Below are positions 8,708-17,699 of a stretch of 21,675 nucleotides of DNA, piece by piece. The stretch is from Thamnocephalis sphaerospora (lineage: Eukaryota; Zoopagomycota; Zoopagomycetes; Zoopagales; Sigmoideomycetaceae), in NCBI GenBank assembly GCA_003614735.1, contig KZ992678.1, positions 1 to 21,675 on the forward strand. The letters are read 5' to 3'. A program made the translations under genes and the position numbers. Under the pieces are notes generated by a model. The model was not told the DNA's origin. It saw nothing but the letters and a program-made list of their open reading frames with translations, and searched no databases. The stretch's first letter is position 1. Each line of letters starts with the position of its first letter.

Positions 8708-9127
8708 TTAGCCAGGTGGCCCTAGCGTAACGCAGCACAGCTCCATTGGTGGCCAGCCCTGAAGGATCTCCACGTGTCCGTGCAACAGAGCGATGTAAAT
8801 GCCGCCGCCAAGCCCGTTGAGCGGACGGTTTCTCCACATGCTTAGTATGGGAATGTTGGTAGTAGGACATGCAACCACGCATGCAGCTCCCTGAGCTGGA
8901 AAAAGCGCGGCGTGCAACTCACGAATGTTTCCCTGTGCTCTCCTTATGGCAGAGTCCTCTGCCGTTGTGCGGCGCATCGGTACACTGTCCCGTTGACTGC
9001 CGCCATATGAAGCCCGCGTGAAGCTAGTCAGCTGGTGCAAGCGAACAGGTGGCATGAACCGCACGGTCGCTTCGAAAGGGCGGCCAGTGTCCGGGCACGT
9101 CCAACTCAACATGATGGTACCATGCAT
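8708..9127 (-). CDS. Hypothetical ORF between the two paralogues
   Basis: 139 residues from an ATG at 9127; the open frame itself begins one codon earlier at a TTG. Segments such as MLSWTCPDTGRPFEATVRF and LNGLGGGIYIALLHGHVEIL could belong to a folded protein, but I recognise no family. A good donor (GTGAGT at about 8920) followed by a polypyrimidine-CAG only 27 nt later lies inside the frame, so a spliced version may be correct. The ORF leaves only 74 bases to the stop of the gene upstream of it, within which that gene's polyadenylation signal lies. It may be chance. Confidence 0.27.
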   Translation of the reverse strand: MHGTIMLSWTCPDTGRPFEATVRFMPPVRLHQLTSFTRASYGGSQRDSVPMRRTTAEDSAIRRAQGNIRELHAALFPAQGAACVVACPTTNIPILSMWRNRPLNGLGGGIYIALLHGHVEILQGWPPMELCCVTLGPPG

Positions 9128-9170
9128 CAAAAGACTATGTTGTAGCGTCAGCTGGTGGCATTGATACAGA

Positions 9171-9176
9171 TTTATT
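9171..9176 (-). terminator. Polyadenylation signal AATAAA of paralogue B
   Basis: AATAAA on the minus strand, 26 nt after the stop codon of the gene at 9202-9867. Confidence 0.6.
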
Positions 9177-9201
9177 GCGAGTAGGTGCGCGCGTGTGTGC
9201 G

Positions 9202-9867
9202 TTAGGACATGCGCGCAAGACTTGATACATTTGCTGGAGTGACCGGCAGTGAGCCAGGAGGTGTGTAATAGCGTTCACCATTAGCTGCGACATCCGCGGT
9301 CAACGACTGTGCCTCCTCTGTCTGGTCGTCCGTTTCTTCGCGCAGTGTTTCCAAACGATCGCCAGCGCCATAGTTGCTTAGTTGGCTGGGATGGCTGTAG
9401 TTGATTTCCAGACCATCCACAGTAAACTCGCCGGCATGCGCAGGCCGTGGCGCCACAGTCCCATGGATTGCCTCAACAGGCGCAAACGGTAGCGGACCAG
9501 GCACTTTTGCATCCATGGTATCCACGTCAGGCAGTATAATGTCCTCCATGGAGGCGGCGGAACGGGAATGATGCATACCGCTGCCGCCATCAATAGCACT
9601 TGGCGACAGTGGAAGACGAGGTAGACTGTCTTGACCATTTGCCGTTACGTTGTGTGCTTCGGCAGCGGCTTCTCCCAACAGCGGCGCTGGACTTTCCGGC
9701 TGATTTGCTCGTTGGGCATCTATACTGGCGCGACGCTGCCGGCTCCAATTCAACAGCCTTTCGCTGCGGAAAAACATGCCTGCATCCTGCTCAAGGTCGG
9801 CTATCGCTGCTTGAATGCTGCCCGTCAGACGCTTTGCGGGAGCAGTGGATATAAATTTTCTCGGCAT
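9202..9867 (-). CDS. Hydrophilic protein with GSIQ/FRSERL motif (paralogue B)
   Basis: Single exon, 221 residues, ATG at 9867. The N-terminus is basic and holds AKRLTGSIQAAIADLEQDAG followed by MFFRSERLLNWSRQRR, matching the central block of the gene at 7356-8074. Here the block is N-terminal, the spacer between GSIQ and FRSERL is longer, and no intron interrupts it. The rest is Pro/Ser/Glu-rich and probably disordered, with short acidic patches (EDIILPDVDTMDA, REETDDQTEEAQ). No signal peptide or membrane helix. Function unknown; an AATAAA follows closely. The shared block is seen directly; common ancestry is my inference. Confidence 0.72.
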   Translation of the reverse strand: MPRKFISTAPAKRLTGSIQAAIADLEQDAGMFFRSERLLNWSRQRRASIDAQRANQPESPAPLLGEAAAEAHNVTANGQDSLPRLPLSPSAIDGGSGMHHSRSAASMEDIILPDVDTMDAKVPGPLPFAPVEAIHGTVAPRPAHAGEFTVDGLEINYSHPSQLSNYGAGDRLETLREETDDQTEEAQSLTADVAANGERYYTPPGSLPVTPANVSSLARMS

Positions 9868-10615
9868 GATGGCGCTTGGTGACGCACGCCGTGGGATGCT
9901 ACGCGGACGGAAGTGAAGAGGTGCGCATAATTAGGCGCGGATGGCAAAGCGCCCAATCGGCCTTTTATCATACTAGGTGACTGCGTTGAATTACAGGGCA
10001 ATTGGATCAGATTTGCGTCTTATTTGTATGAAATCTGCGCCGAACCTCCGCTGCACAATGGCTGCTCACGTGCTAATGCAAATCCACACTTAATGCTGGG
10101 TCCGTGACTGTGATATCCGAGCATCGCAAGTTGCTATGGAGTTACGCTGCACGAGGAATAATGAATAGAAAATAATCCTATGATCAACCACAACCACGCA
10201 CCATTGCCAATACACGGCACCCAGAGCCTGCAGTTCGCAGCGTCTTGGGAATATTGTGCTCGGAAACAAGCGCGAGAGCAAAGCTCGGCTGTAGCCAAGG
10301 TGCAAGCGATAGCGCAGTGCATTCGGAGGCTGCGCGCCGTCAAACTAGAGCTGGATGTGCTGCGGCCATAGCGTACTGCACTGCAATGTCCAGTAGCAAG
10401 GCATCCATAGCCTTAAGAGGAGCCAGGCATGCGCGTGGATAGTGACGACCCATAGATGCCCACCGCCGTCAAGGTGGCCCGTCGCCGTACTGGAAGCATG
10501 CCAACATGATAACGTGGTCCGGCCCATTCTCTCCCTCGCTCCATGCACCATCATATCGACGGTGAATACCGCATGTAGCAGTTTGCACAGTCAGCGCCCG
10601 TCGCTATAACAGGTA
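9868..10615. other. Intergenic, no gene supported
   Basis: Promoter of paralogue B and 3' flank of the inferred gene at 10616. Locally AT-rich (9960-10180). Frames up to 71 codons occur on both strands but look random. No TATA or polyadenylation hexamer stands out. Confidence 0.45.
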
Positions 10616-11518
10616 TCAGGGCGACTGAGATTGCGGGAGCACCGGCTCCTTTGTACTCCAGAGCACATGCATATCATCTGCACCAGTTGCCGCTATCGAG
10701 GATGTAGACGTGGCAGTGACGCTATCGGCAAGAGCGGCTTCCCGTGTGAACGTACGCTCAAGGCAGGAGGTGGTATGCGCCTCGGGTGATGCGTGCTGCG
10801 TACACACGACGAAGCATAGGCCACCGCGTGCAGGATGGCGCGGCAGTATGGCCCATTCCGGCCAGTGCTCGCGCAAAGGACGAGCACTCGGGAGTTCCGC
10901 TGGGTTAGCCGCAGACATGCAGCCTAGTGTATAATAGGCGGACACGAGCTATCCCATGCTGCCGCCGGTTCGCTACTTTGTTATTCTTTGTTGCTAGCAT
11001 CCAGCAGTGCATCTTACGAGCACGTCAGGTCGTAGTGCTTTGCTATCCTGACGACGGGCAAAGTGTACCAACCAACGCACGTGCAGGCGCTCGTCACCGT
11101 CACTGTCGTCTGCCACGTCCCTGTAAATACCGTCCACTAGCAGGTAATGCCGTCAACGCAATCTGTCACTTGCTGGTGCGATATCGATGCTATGCGCGAT
11201 CAACTGCAACGAAGATACTTGCGTGGATCGTCTCTAGCGCTGAGAATCGGAAGCGTGAGCCGTAAAGCGAACGAGCGGCTGCTGCGCCGGCTGCGGGATA
11301 TTGACGAAAAGCAAGGGCGGGCTGCTTCGCCGCTAATCTCGCTAATCCGTGCGTCACAAGCGGCTCTCGGCCGTTGCCTGGATTTCCCATCTCATACGCG
11401 CCTTGCTCCTGCTGTTCGAGTTCATCGTACCAGAAATCCCGCTGACGCATGTGTACTTTTCCGGGCTGGCGTAAAGGTGGCGAGTGGCTGCGCGAATGTG
11501 CTCAGCCTGCAGTCGCAT
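10616..11518 (-). CDS. Inferred four-exon gene of unknown function
   Basis: Proposed exons 11518-11431, 11341-11219, 11136-11018 and 10948-10616 join in phase to 220 residues. Introns are 89, 82 and 69 nt, the same size as in the recognised genes. Two acceptors have plausible branch sites: TTGTGAC before the TAG at 11342 and TTGAC before the TAG at 11137. The best coding stretches are RDVADDSDGDERLHVRWLVH in exon 3 and LPSARPLREHWPEWAILPRH in exon 4; exon 4 ends at a TGA after about 110 codons. No signal peptide or membrane helix, and I recognise no family. An antisense frame (11147-11626) competes for the same bases. The terminal exon is the most credible part, the first exon the least. This is a hand-built model. 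Confidence 0.4.
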
Positions 11519-11841
11519 ACATGCTTCACGCACATCTACTGCGTAGTTTTCGCCTGTTATCTCCGCGTTGATGCATACACATGCACAAGAACCTGCGGGG
11601 ATACAGGAGGGCACGCAGCCCTATAAGACGCCGTATACCGCTACTATCTTGCGTGCGCATGTTCGGCTTTATATTCGCAATTGTTGTCGGCTAATCCACA
11701 TCAACTTGTCCTTTGATTTCACGCCAGAACAAAAGCTCTGCACCACTCTCACCAAAATAACCCGTTACGCTACGAGTGTCTTCATCGCCGACGCTGCTTC
11801 AGTACAGCGTGCGCAATTGCTCTTGGCCTTTGATCCGTGCA
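11519..11841. other. Intergenic, probable leader/promoter of the 7-TM gene
   Basis: No gene supported. It precedes the 7-TM start codon at 11842, is moderately AT-rich (11640-11770), and has a TTTATATT at about 11670. Confidence 0.45.
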
Positions 11842-14559
11842 ATGGCGTCCGGCACGTCAGCATTTTACACTCTGGATTACTCTAGATGGCGCCAAAACAG
11901 TATCTCCACCGTGATAGCTACTGCGGCGACAATTGTGTTTCTTGCAAATACCTATTCCGCGTTGCTGCGCGTTAGGCGCCAGCGACGCTTTGCAAACATG
12001 CTTCACGCTGCCCAGGCGATTGTCGGCCTAATCGTATTTACCCTGATGCTGGCGCAGCCCTATATATCAAAGAGCTGTGGCGTATTGATGATTACCTTTA
12101 CGCTGAGCAACTTTTTTGGCACCGCATGCCTGGATGGTGTGCTGCTACTCAAAGCGTACTATGCAAACCGCCACTGGAAGCCCACGCTGTTGTTTGGATT
12201 TGCGCTGGAGGCACTCCGACTGACTGCATTTGTAACCATCAGTGTCACCAGCGTCGCTGCAGTGGCGCCATGGGGAGCCTGTCTGGCCAATGCTGCCGCA
12301 CCGCTCGGTCTTTTGATGCGCGTTTGCGCCGATGTGGCGTAAGTGTGTAGCGCCGCGCCGTTCAATGTCATCGTACGCTGATGCGGCATCGGTCGCCTAT
12401 CCCAACAGGCAAAACGTATTTCTATCGCTTTGCTTTATTGCACCGGTATTAAGCCAGTGCCGCGCGTGGATAACTGCTCGACACGAGACGCGCGCCAGCA
12501 TCTGCATGCCAAGTAGATCTATGTCGCAGCATGCACCGCCACTCCTGCCATCGATCATCGCTAGCACATCCATGGGCATATCCAGGCTGATGGTATCTGA
12601 TGGCGCCGCGCACTGGTCGCTACCGTCCACCCCCTCGGCGCAGGCGTTTGGGTCGCATCGACGGGAACTGCCGATGCATACCAGGTCGGCTGCATCTACC
12701 TCACTTTACCAGACCAGCAGAGCTGGGGACAGCGCGTGTCCAGGCTACGCTGATAATAGCAACGCGAACCGCCATCACGACCACATTGGTGTGTCTTTGC
12801 ATGCCGATGAAGCTGCGTTCTCGCCGCCTGTTTCGCCAATCACCTCCTGTTCCTCGGACATGCCGCATACTGGGGCCTCTGAGTCTGCACTCTCCTATCA
12901 CAGCGTCTGCACCACGACACCTGCCAGCAAGGGGCAGCACTACTTGCATCGCTCTGCTTCTACCCAACCTCCGCAGACAACCAGTGTGAGCCAGCTTAAC
13001 CTTGCGTACGACCGGCTAGTGCAGGATGGTGTGTTTTATGTGTTTTTTGTAAACACAGCCAACCTCTATTGTGCCGCCGTCAACCACTGGAAGCTATGGG
13101 GCGAATTCTCATCGTTTGCCTACATTCTTGCGTGTAAGCAATGGCAAGCTGGTTGGAGACTGAGAACAGTAACATAGGCTAATGTTTATGGCGTGTGCAT
13201 GTGTGTGTGTGTGCGCGTATGTATGCTTGGGTTATCATCTCAGGGCCGCTTGCTTCCTACTTAATTTCCCTGCAGCTCAATCCAGGTCTACGCAAGGAGA
13301 ACCGCACTCTTCAGGAAACTACGATTACTGCCACGCCTGTTTCTAGCGACAACGCTGAAGCACCATGGCGCATACAATCTGTGCTATCTTCATCACTGAT
13401 ACACAATATCGGCAGAGCCGACATCCTCCAGCCCGTGCCACTGCACACATGGCGCTCTTCCGCAAATGATTACGCCTTCCCGTCACACGCGCAGTCACTC
13501 TATGTCGCACCATCCAGGTTCTCTGATTGCATCTCCTACGAAGCACCGCTTCCACTTCCACGCAGCACTGCGGACGCTTGGGCACCGCTGGCTTCCGAGT
13601 CTGGCTATCCGCACACCAGCTGCACCGAGTGGCGCGACACGTGGCTGCACGACTCTTTCGAAAAGTCCAGCACCGAGCACGACGATGGTCAAGCTGCGCG
13701 CCATTATGGGGTTTTGCGCTGTGGTTCCACGCCGTATAGCATCTCAGAGCTTGCGGCATCTGCAGCAGTGGATCGACTGCCCTATGGTCCGCTGGATCTA
13801 TATTCTGCTGGCGCCACAGAGCCATCCCCCACCCCACCATCGCCTGCCCATCCTATTTTCATGGTGCTGCAGCGCCAAGCAAATCTCGCCAACTTGGACA
13901 GTCTACATATTGACAAGGATCATCGCAGCTCTGATGCTTGTGAAGAAGATGCAGACGCCTACATTAGCGAACACATGGACCTGGATGATGGCGAGAAACA
14001 TCAGCGTCAGCCATGGTATACCGCTGCTTCAACCAGCGAGCCTTTTGCAGCCCACCATGATGCACACATGGCTGCCGAAGAGACAGAGAGTACCATCGAT
14101 GCGAGCGCTGTGTATGTTAATAGTAGCAGAGACGCCTGCACTGAACTTCAGATTGACCAAGAGAATCAAAAGTCGCGGCCTTATTCCAGTCTAGTGGTAG
14201 CGCCGCAGGATCCCTCGGGAGGACCAGCGTGTAATCCGACGTCGCCGACTACCATGATGTTTCCGTCCTTCTCCTCTACCGCTGTGGGCCTAGTAGCAGC
14301 TGCGACACAGCAGTGCCGTGGCTCGGTGAGCGCTAGGCCATATAGCTCTTACTCTTACTTAATTCGTTCGACACCACACAAAGAGGTGACGCAGATTAGC
14401 AGCCGATCGGCCGCCGCCTTGGCTACCGCCAGTCGTGCCAACTGCAGAAGCGCCGGTACGCTATCGTTGATGGAGCGCCGGCGCCAGAGGCGGCGTCGCA
14501 GTCGGCCAGGTTCATGTGGCATCATGCAGCCGCTGCAGCCGCTTGACCTTGCTCCCTAG
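11842..14559 (+). CDS. Seven-transmembrane GPCR-like protein with long loop 3 and tail, three exons
   Basis: Exons 11842-12338, 12409-13133 and 13244-14559; introns 70 and 110 nt; 845 residues. Helices are near residues 21-43, 54-72, 80-104, 114-142, 150-182, 370-390 and 396-418. Splicing rebuilds helix 5 (RVCADVAQNVFLSLCFIAPV) and helix 7 (FSSFAYILAWPLASYLISLQ), which supports both introns. Cys79 at the start of helix 3 and Cys147 after helix 4 are placed like the usual GPCR disulfide pair. The segment between helices 5 and 6 is about 180 residues, Ser/Thr/Pro-rich and disordered. The C-terminal tail is about 420 residues, also Ser-rich, with an acidic patch around DLDDGEKH and an Arg cluster (ERRRQRRRRSR) near the end. 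I infer a signalling receptor of the plasma membrane; ligand and class are unknown. AATAAA lies 34 nt after the stop. Confidence 0.78.
13200..13213. repeat. (GT)n run in intron 2 of the 7-TM gene
   Basis: A short TG dinucleotide run just upstream of the acceptor at 13241-13243, inside the 110-nt intron. Confidence 0.6.
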
Positions 14560-14965
14560 TGCGGTGTCTTTTGCGCCGTCATACGTGCCACTAATAAAAA
14601 GATTGACGCTTTCCGCACTTTGGTATACCATGCTGCTCCAAACCGACCAAGCTACCGATGGCGCTCGCATGCATGCTCATCCTCTGCGAACACGCTATCG
14701 TGCAAGCTGCGCGGCGTGCTGGCCACTGATATCTGACGCGCGAACGTCTAAACGTTTCTCCACAATGGCAATGTTGACGGTGGTGGCCAATCAACGGCCG
14801 CCAACTGGACGCTGCTGTAGGTATAGCCGCGTCACTGCCCCTTTTCACGCTGCTCTCCGTGAAAGCCGGAAACCGCACCGTTTGCCTTCTCTTTCCAGAC
14901 CCTCGCTTCCAGCCACTCCACCACTGCTACCCGCGACCTGGCCGTCTCGCCCACCGCCTGCAACC
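14560..14965. other. Intergenic: 7-TM 3' UTR and ERD2 leader/promoter
   Basis: Holds the AATAAA of the upstream gene and the ERD2 leader. The frame of ERD2 stays open back to 14516, but that extension has no counterpart in KDEL receptors and is rejected as coding. The 60 nt before the ERD2 ATG are C-rich. Confidence 0.55.
14593..14598 (+). terminator. Polyadenylation signal AATAAA of the 7-TM gene
   Basis: Perfect hexamer 34 nt after the TAG of the 7-TM gene. Confidence 0.65.
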
Positions 14966-15712
14966 ATGAACATCTTTCGCCTTACGGGTGACATGATGCA
15001 TCTGGCATCGATCCTCATTCTGCTGCTGAAGATTCACACTTCGCACTCGTGCGCCGGCATCTCGTTCAAGACGCAGGTGCTCTACCTGACCGTCTTCCTC
15101 ACCCGCTACCTGGACCTCTTCACCAACTTTACTTCTGTGTACCTGACCTGCATGAAGATTTTCTTCATCGCGTCGTCCGCCTATATTATCTATTTGATGC
15201 GCTTCCCGTTCAAGGACACGTACAATAAGCACCTGGATGCGTTCCGCTGGGAATTTTTGCTGGGCGGTGCGGCCGTGCTTGCGCTTGTCTTTCCGCAAAA
15301 GTATACCGTAAGAGAGGTGTGTATTGGTGCTGCTGGCAGTGCCCAGGAGACGATGCGGTGACGTTGACGCGTCGGTGGGCGGAGCTTGCACCATACTCAC
15401 TTGTCGACTGACCGCCGATCGCAGGTGTTCTGGACCTACTCGATCTTCCTGGAGATGCTGGCTATCCTGCCGCAGCTCTTCCAGCTCCAGCGTACTGGTG
15501 AAGCTGCGACCATCACCACACACTATCTGTTTGCGCTGGGCGCATACCGTGCGCTTTATATCGCCAACTGGATATACCGCTATCAGATGGGCGAGCACGT
15601 GGATGGCGTGGCGGTGCTAGCCGGAATTGTGCAGACTGCGCTCTACTGCGACTTTTTCTACATCTACTTTACGCGCGTGCTCCGAGGCCAGCGCTTCAAG
15701 CTGCCGGTGTAA
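14966..15712 (+). CDS. ERD2: ER lumen protein-retaining receptor (KDEL/HDEL receptor), two exons
   Basis: Exons 14966-15316 and 15425-15712, intron 108 nt with a CTGAC branch site; 212 residues, the same length as human KDELR1. Ligand-binding residues are in register: Arg5 in MNIFR, Arg47-Tyr48 and Asp50 in TRYLDLFTN, Glu117 at the end of exon 1, Arg159, Tyr162, Trp166 and Arg169 in [15 protein letters not shown]. Signatures [22 protein letters not shown] and LYCDFFYIY are intact. Seven membrane helices are expected. The receptor cycles between Golgi and ER and returns escaped luminal proteins bearing HDEL/KDEL-type tails, with pH-controlled binding. The C-terminal [10 protein letters not shown] keeps basic residues as in the COPI-binding tail. 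The start is set by the conserved MNxFR. Assignment is certain. Confidence 0.97.
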
Positions 15713-16344
15713 CCAACCGCAGCGGCATGCTTTTGCTCAACGAACGGCAGTAGACGTCCTATCCTCGCCTTTGTCCCTGGATGGTTTGCGAGGCAAAGGC
15801 GGCTCCAAACCGTGGCGGTATCAGGATGTATGCCAGCGCGACCGGCGCATCCGTTCCTGAGCAGCCGTTTTGTCATATTCAGCATCTCGCGTCGTGGCAA
15901 ACAGAGATGGCTTCATAGCACGCCTATGCCTACGATTACCCGTGGATACATGCGCAAACTACTGGCTATCCTCTGGCATTTCTTGTCCTGGCGTACCTGA
16001 AACGTATCGCGGACTAGTTCTACCTTGAGCGGCCTCTGCTTGATCGTGGCTGCTACCGCGTCTCTGTTGAATCGCATCCCACCCCTACTCTTACCGTCTT
16101 TCCACCGTTGCACGTTTGCTTTTTGATAAAGCCCAGTTTGCTGCGCTAGGTTTAGCATTGTTTGGTGTGCATGATGGCATCGATGGCTCCACGCTGACCT
16201 CCCCTCCCTTGACAGCGCAGGGGTCGCCGCAGTCTGTAGCCGTGCGTCTAATTGACGGGTGCTGGCAGGCTGCACTATCCGTGCGCTTGTCGACGTGTTA
16301 ACAGTCAGCGATGGCTGGTCACAGTATGTAGTTTGTGTGCACAA
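15713..16344. other. Gene-poor stretch after ERD2; unresolved coding potential
   Basis: ERD2 3' flank. A plus-strand frame from an ATG at 15781 is open to 16015 except for one TAG at 15916-15918. It includes a hydrophobic run (TTGYPLAFLVLAYL) that could be a membrane segment. A pyrimidine-rich run with CTGAC and CAG at about 16192-16220 looks like a splice acceptor. I cannot build a consistent gene from these. Confidence 0.3.
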
Positions 16345-16944
16345 ATGAACTGCTGCACGCTAATGCGAGTATGCAGTCCCAAATCAAACGCACCCCTTTG
16401 TAGCGTGCATTCCATTCAAATTGGCGTAAAGCACCTGCTGCACCTTTGTCGCTTGTGTCCGTTCGAGCATGCATCTACGTTGCACATGATCAGCAGCTCA
16501 TTGCCTACACATACGTATGCGCGTGCGTATTCCTTCGCCTACCTTGGTGCTCATGATCTGCGGCATGCTAAGGGTGGGCCTACTGTCAAACATTGGTGGA
16601 TTCCCAGGACATATCACCGTCCATGCAGATCAGCGTCAGTTCCGAGTTTATGCGGCCTTGGTGACCGCCATTCGCTGCTGCTTGTCTTTGTAGTCTGTCT
16701 ATATGCCTTCTCTGGCCGCCAGATGCGGATGTCCATGGACAAGCTGTGCTCTATCCTGTTGACTGTGATTCATTCGCAAGCAAGCACTCTACCAGGAGAG
16801 CAGTGGCCAAATGCATGTTACGACTCGCTTCAAGTGACGCATACATCGCCTTGGTATTCACCATGCATGTGCATCAAGGCAAGTGAAGCGCGCGTGTGTA
16901 TATGTGCGTTGGCGCACTTGCAGGTCTCACTGGGCGCTCGCTAG
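16345..16944 (+). CDS. Doubtful ORF, possibly spliced into a poly-Asp exon
   Basis: 199 residues from an ATG at 16345, unusually Cys/His-rich, with one hydrophobic run (SLLLVFVVCLYAF). The same frame resumes after its stop and runs 16945-17064, with 14 consecutive Asp codons, ending at a TAG at 17065. Removing a 66-nt GC-AG intron (GCAAGT at 16879 to TAG at 16944) would join the two parts. The composition is unlike the recognised genes, so chance is quite possible. No family recognised. Confidence 0.2.
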   Translation: MNCCTLMRVCSPKSNAPLCSVHSIQIGVKHLLHLCRLCPFEHASTLHMISSSLPTHTYARAYSFAYLGAHDLRHAKGGPTVKHWWIPRTYHRPCRSASVPSLCGLGDRHSLLLVFVVCLYAFSGRQMRMSMDKLCSILLTVIHSQASTLPGEQWPNACYDSLQVTHTSPWYSPCMCIKASEARVCICALAHLQVSLGAR

Positions 16945-16957
16945 GCTGTTGACGGCC

Positions 16958-17002
<45 letters not shown>
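16958..17002. repeat. (ATG)15 trinucleotide microsatellite
   Basis: Fifteen perfect ATG units (45 bases). Read as GAT it is a 14-Asp run in the frame described for the preceding ORF; read as ATG it is poly-Met. Confidence 0.97.
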
Positions 17003-17095
17003 CTAAGGTTGTCGGCCACGCACATCATTACTTTGCCTTTCCTCGTCCACCTCTGGCTGACCAATAGGCGGTGCTGGCATGTGTTATAGCCTCGC

Positions 17096-17269
17096 ATGAC
17101 TACAACCACGCATTTTGTGACAGCTGACTATGCCGACAGCAATGCGGCTATTTTATCTCGTTTGCAGCCGTGCATGAGCCTACAATGCCACGCCGCTGTC
17201 ATCTCATTTGGTTTGCTTGCCATCTCCAAAGTTGTGCGTATATGCATGCTATCGCTGCTGCTGTTGTAG
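17096..17269 (+). other. Short open frame of possible coding character
   Basis: 57 residues, ATG to TAG, with a plausible protein-like stretch (ADSNAAILSRLQPCMSLQ, then AAVISFGLLAISK). A weak GTTGTG donor after ISK and the terminal TTGTAG could define a 41-nt intron leading to a further in-frame run ending at a TGA near 17330. No family recognised and no supporting promoter or polyadenylation signal. Confidence 0.2.
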
Positions 17270-17590
17270 GTGAATCTAATTGCCGCCTGCCTACCGTCCA
17301 TGCTGCTCACAGTGCCAAGTAATCTTTGACGTTCACCTTTGGAGCCGCTTGTTCCACTTGCATGCCGGCTGGTACTGTGTTTCAATAGGAAGCTGTCGCT
17401 GCCGTATTCGGGGTCTGTCGCCCAGACTACGGTGTGCGCGTGTGTATACCCCTCACGGTTACGCAACTGCCACCACCCGCACATGTTCACTCTCATTCCG
17501 TCCACGCGCAATCACAACGGTAGCACCGCCCGTTCCATCTCCGTATCCAGCTTTCGGTCGGCCTACAGTAGGGCTGTGTCACGACGGATA
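17270..17590. other. Intergenic, no gene supported
   Basis: Nothing convincing on either strand. The minus-strand frame 17128-17511 is open for 127 codons but has no recognisable content. Confidence 0.4.
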
Positions 17591-17594
17591 CGTC

Positions 17595-17624
17595 TCCTCC
17601 TCCTCCTCCTCCTCCTCCTCCTCC
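17595..17624. repeat. (TCC)10 trinucleotide microsatellite
   Basis: Ten perfect TCC units, continued by one TC, within a C/T-rich stretch (about 17580-17660). Confidence 0.95.
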
Positions 17625-17699
17625 TCGCCTCAAATCCCCCGCCTCGACTTGCCATCCTTTCCCGCCCGACGCACTTTTATCCGTTAATCCCCTGCTGTT

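Noticed and set aside
13343-14194. Frames of 165 and 242 codons inside exon 3 of the 7-TM gene
   Set aside because: Shadows in other frames; exon 3 is fixed by splice phase and the helix-7 junction.
14516-14965. 150-residue N-terminal extension of ERD2 in an open frame
   Set aside because: KDEL receptors start with MNxFR; the protein from 14966 is exactly 212 residues with binding residues in the canonical numbering. The extension is leader.
15916-15918. In-frame TAG as a sign of an altered genetic code
   Set aside because: TAG is the natural stop of the lipase, the secreted protein and the 7-TM gene in this window.
15913-16344. 143-codon minus-strand frame
   Set aside because: No recognisable content; competing plus-strand frames look as plausible, so neither is supported.
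16958-17624. CRISPR-like or satellite array
   Set aside because: The repeats are simple trinucleotide microsatellites without spacers.
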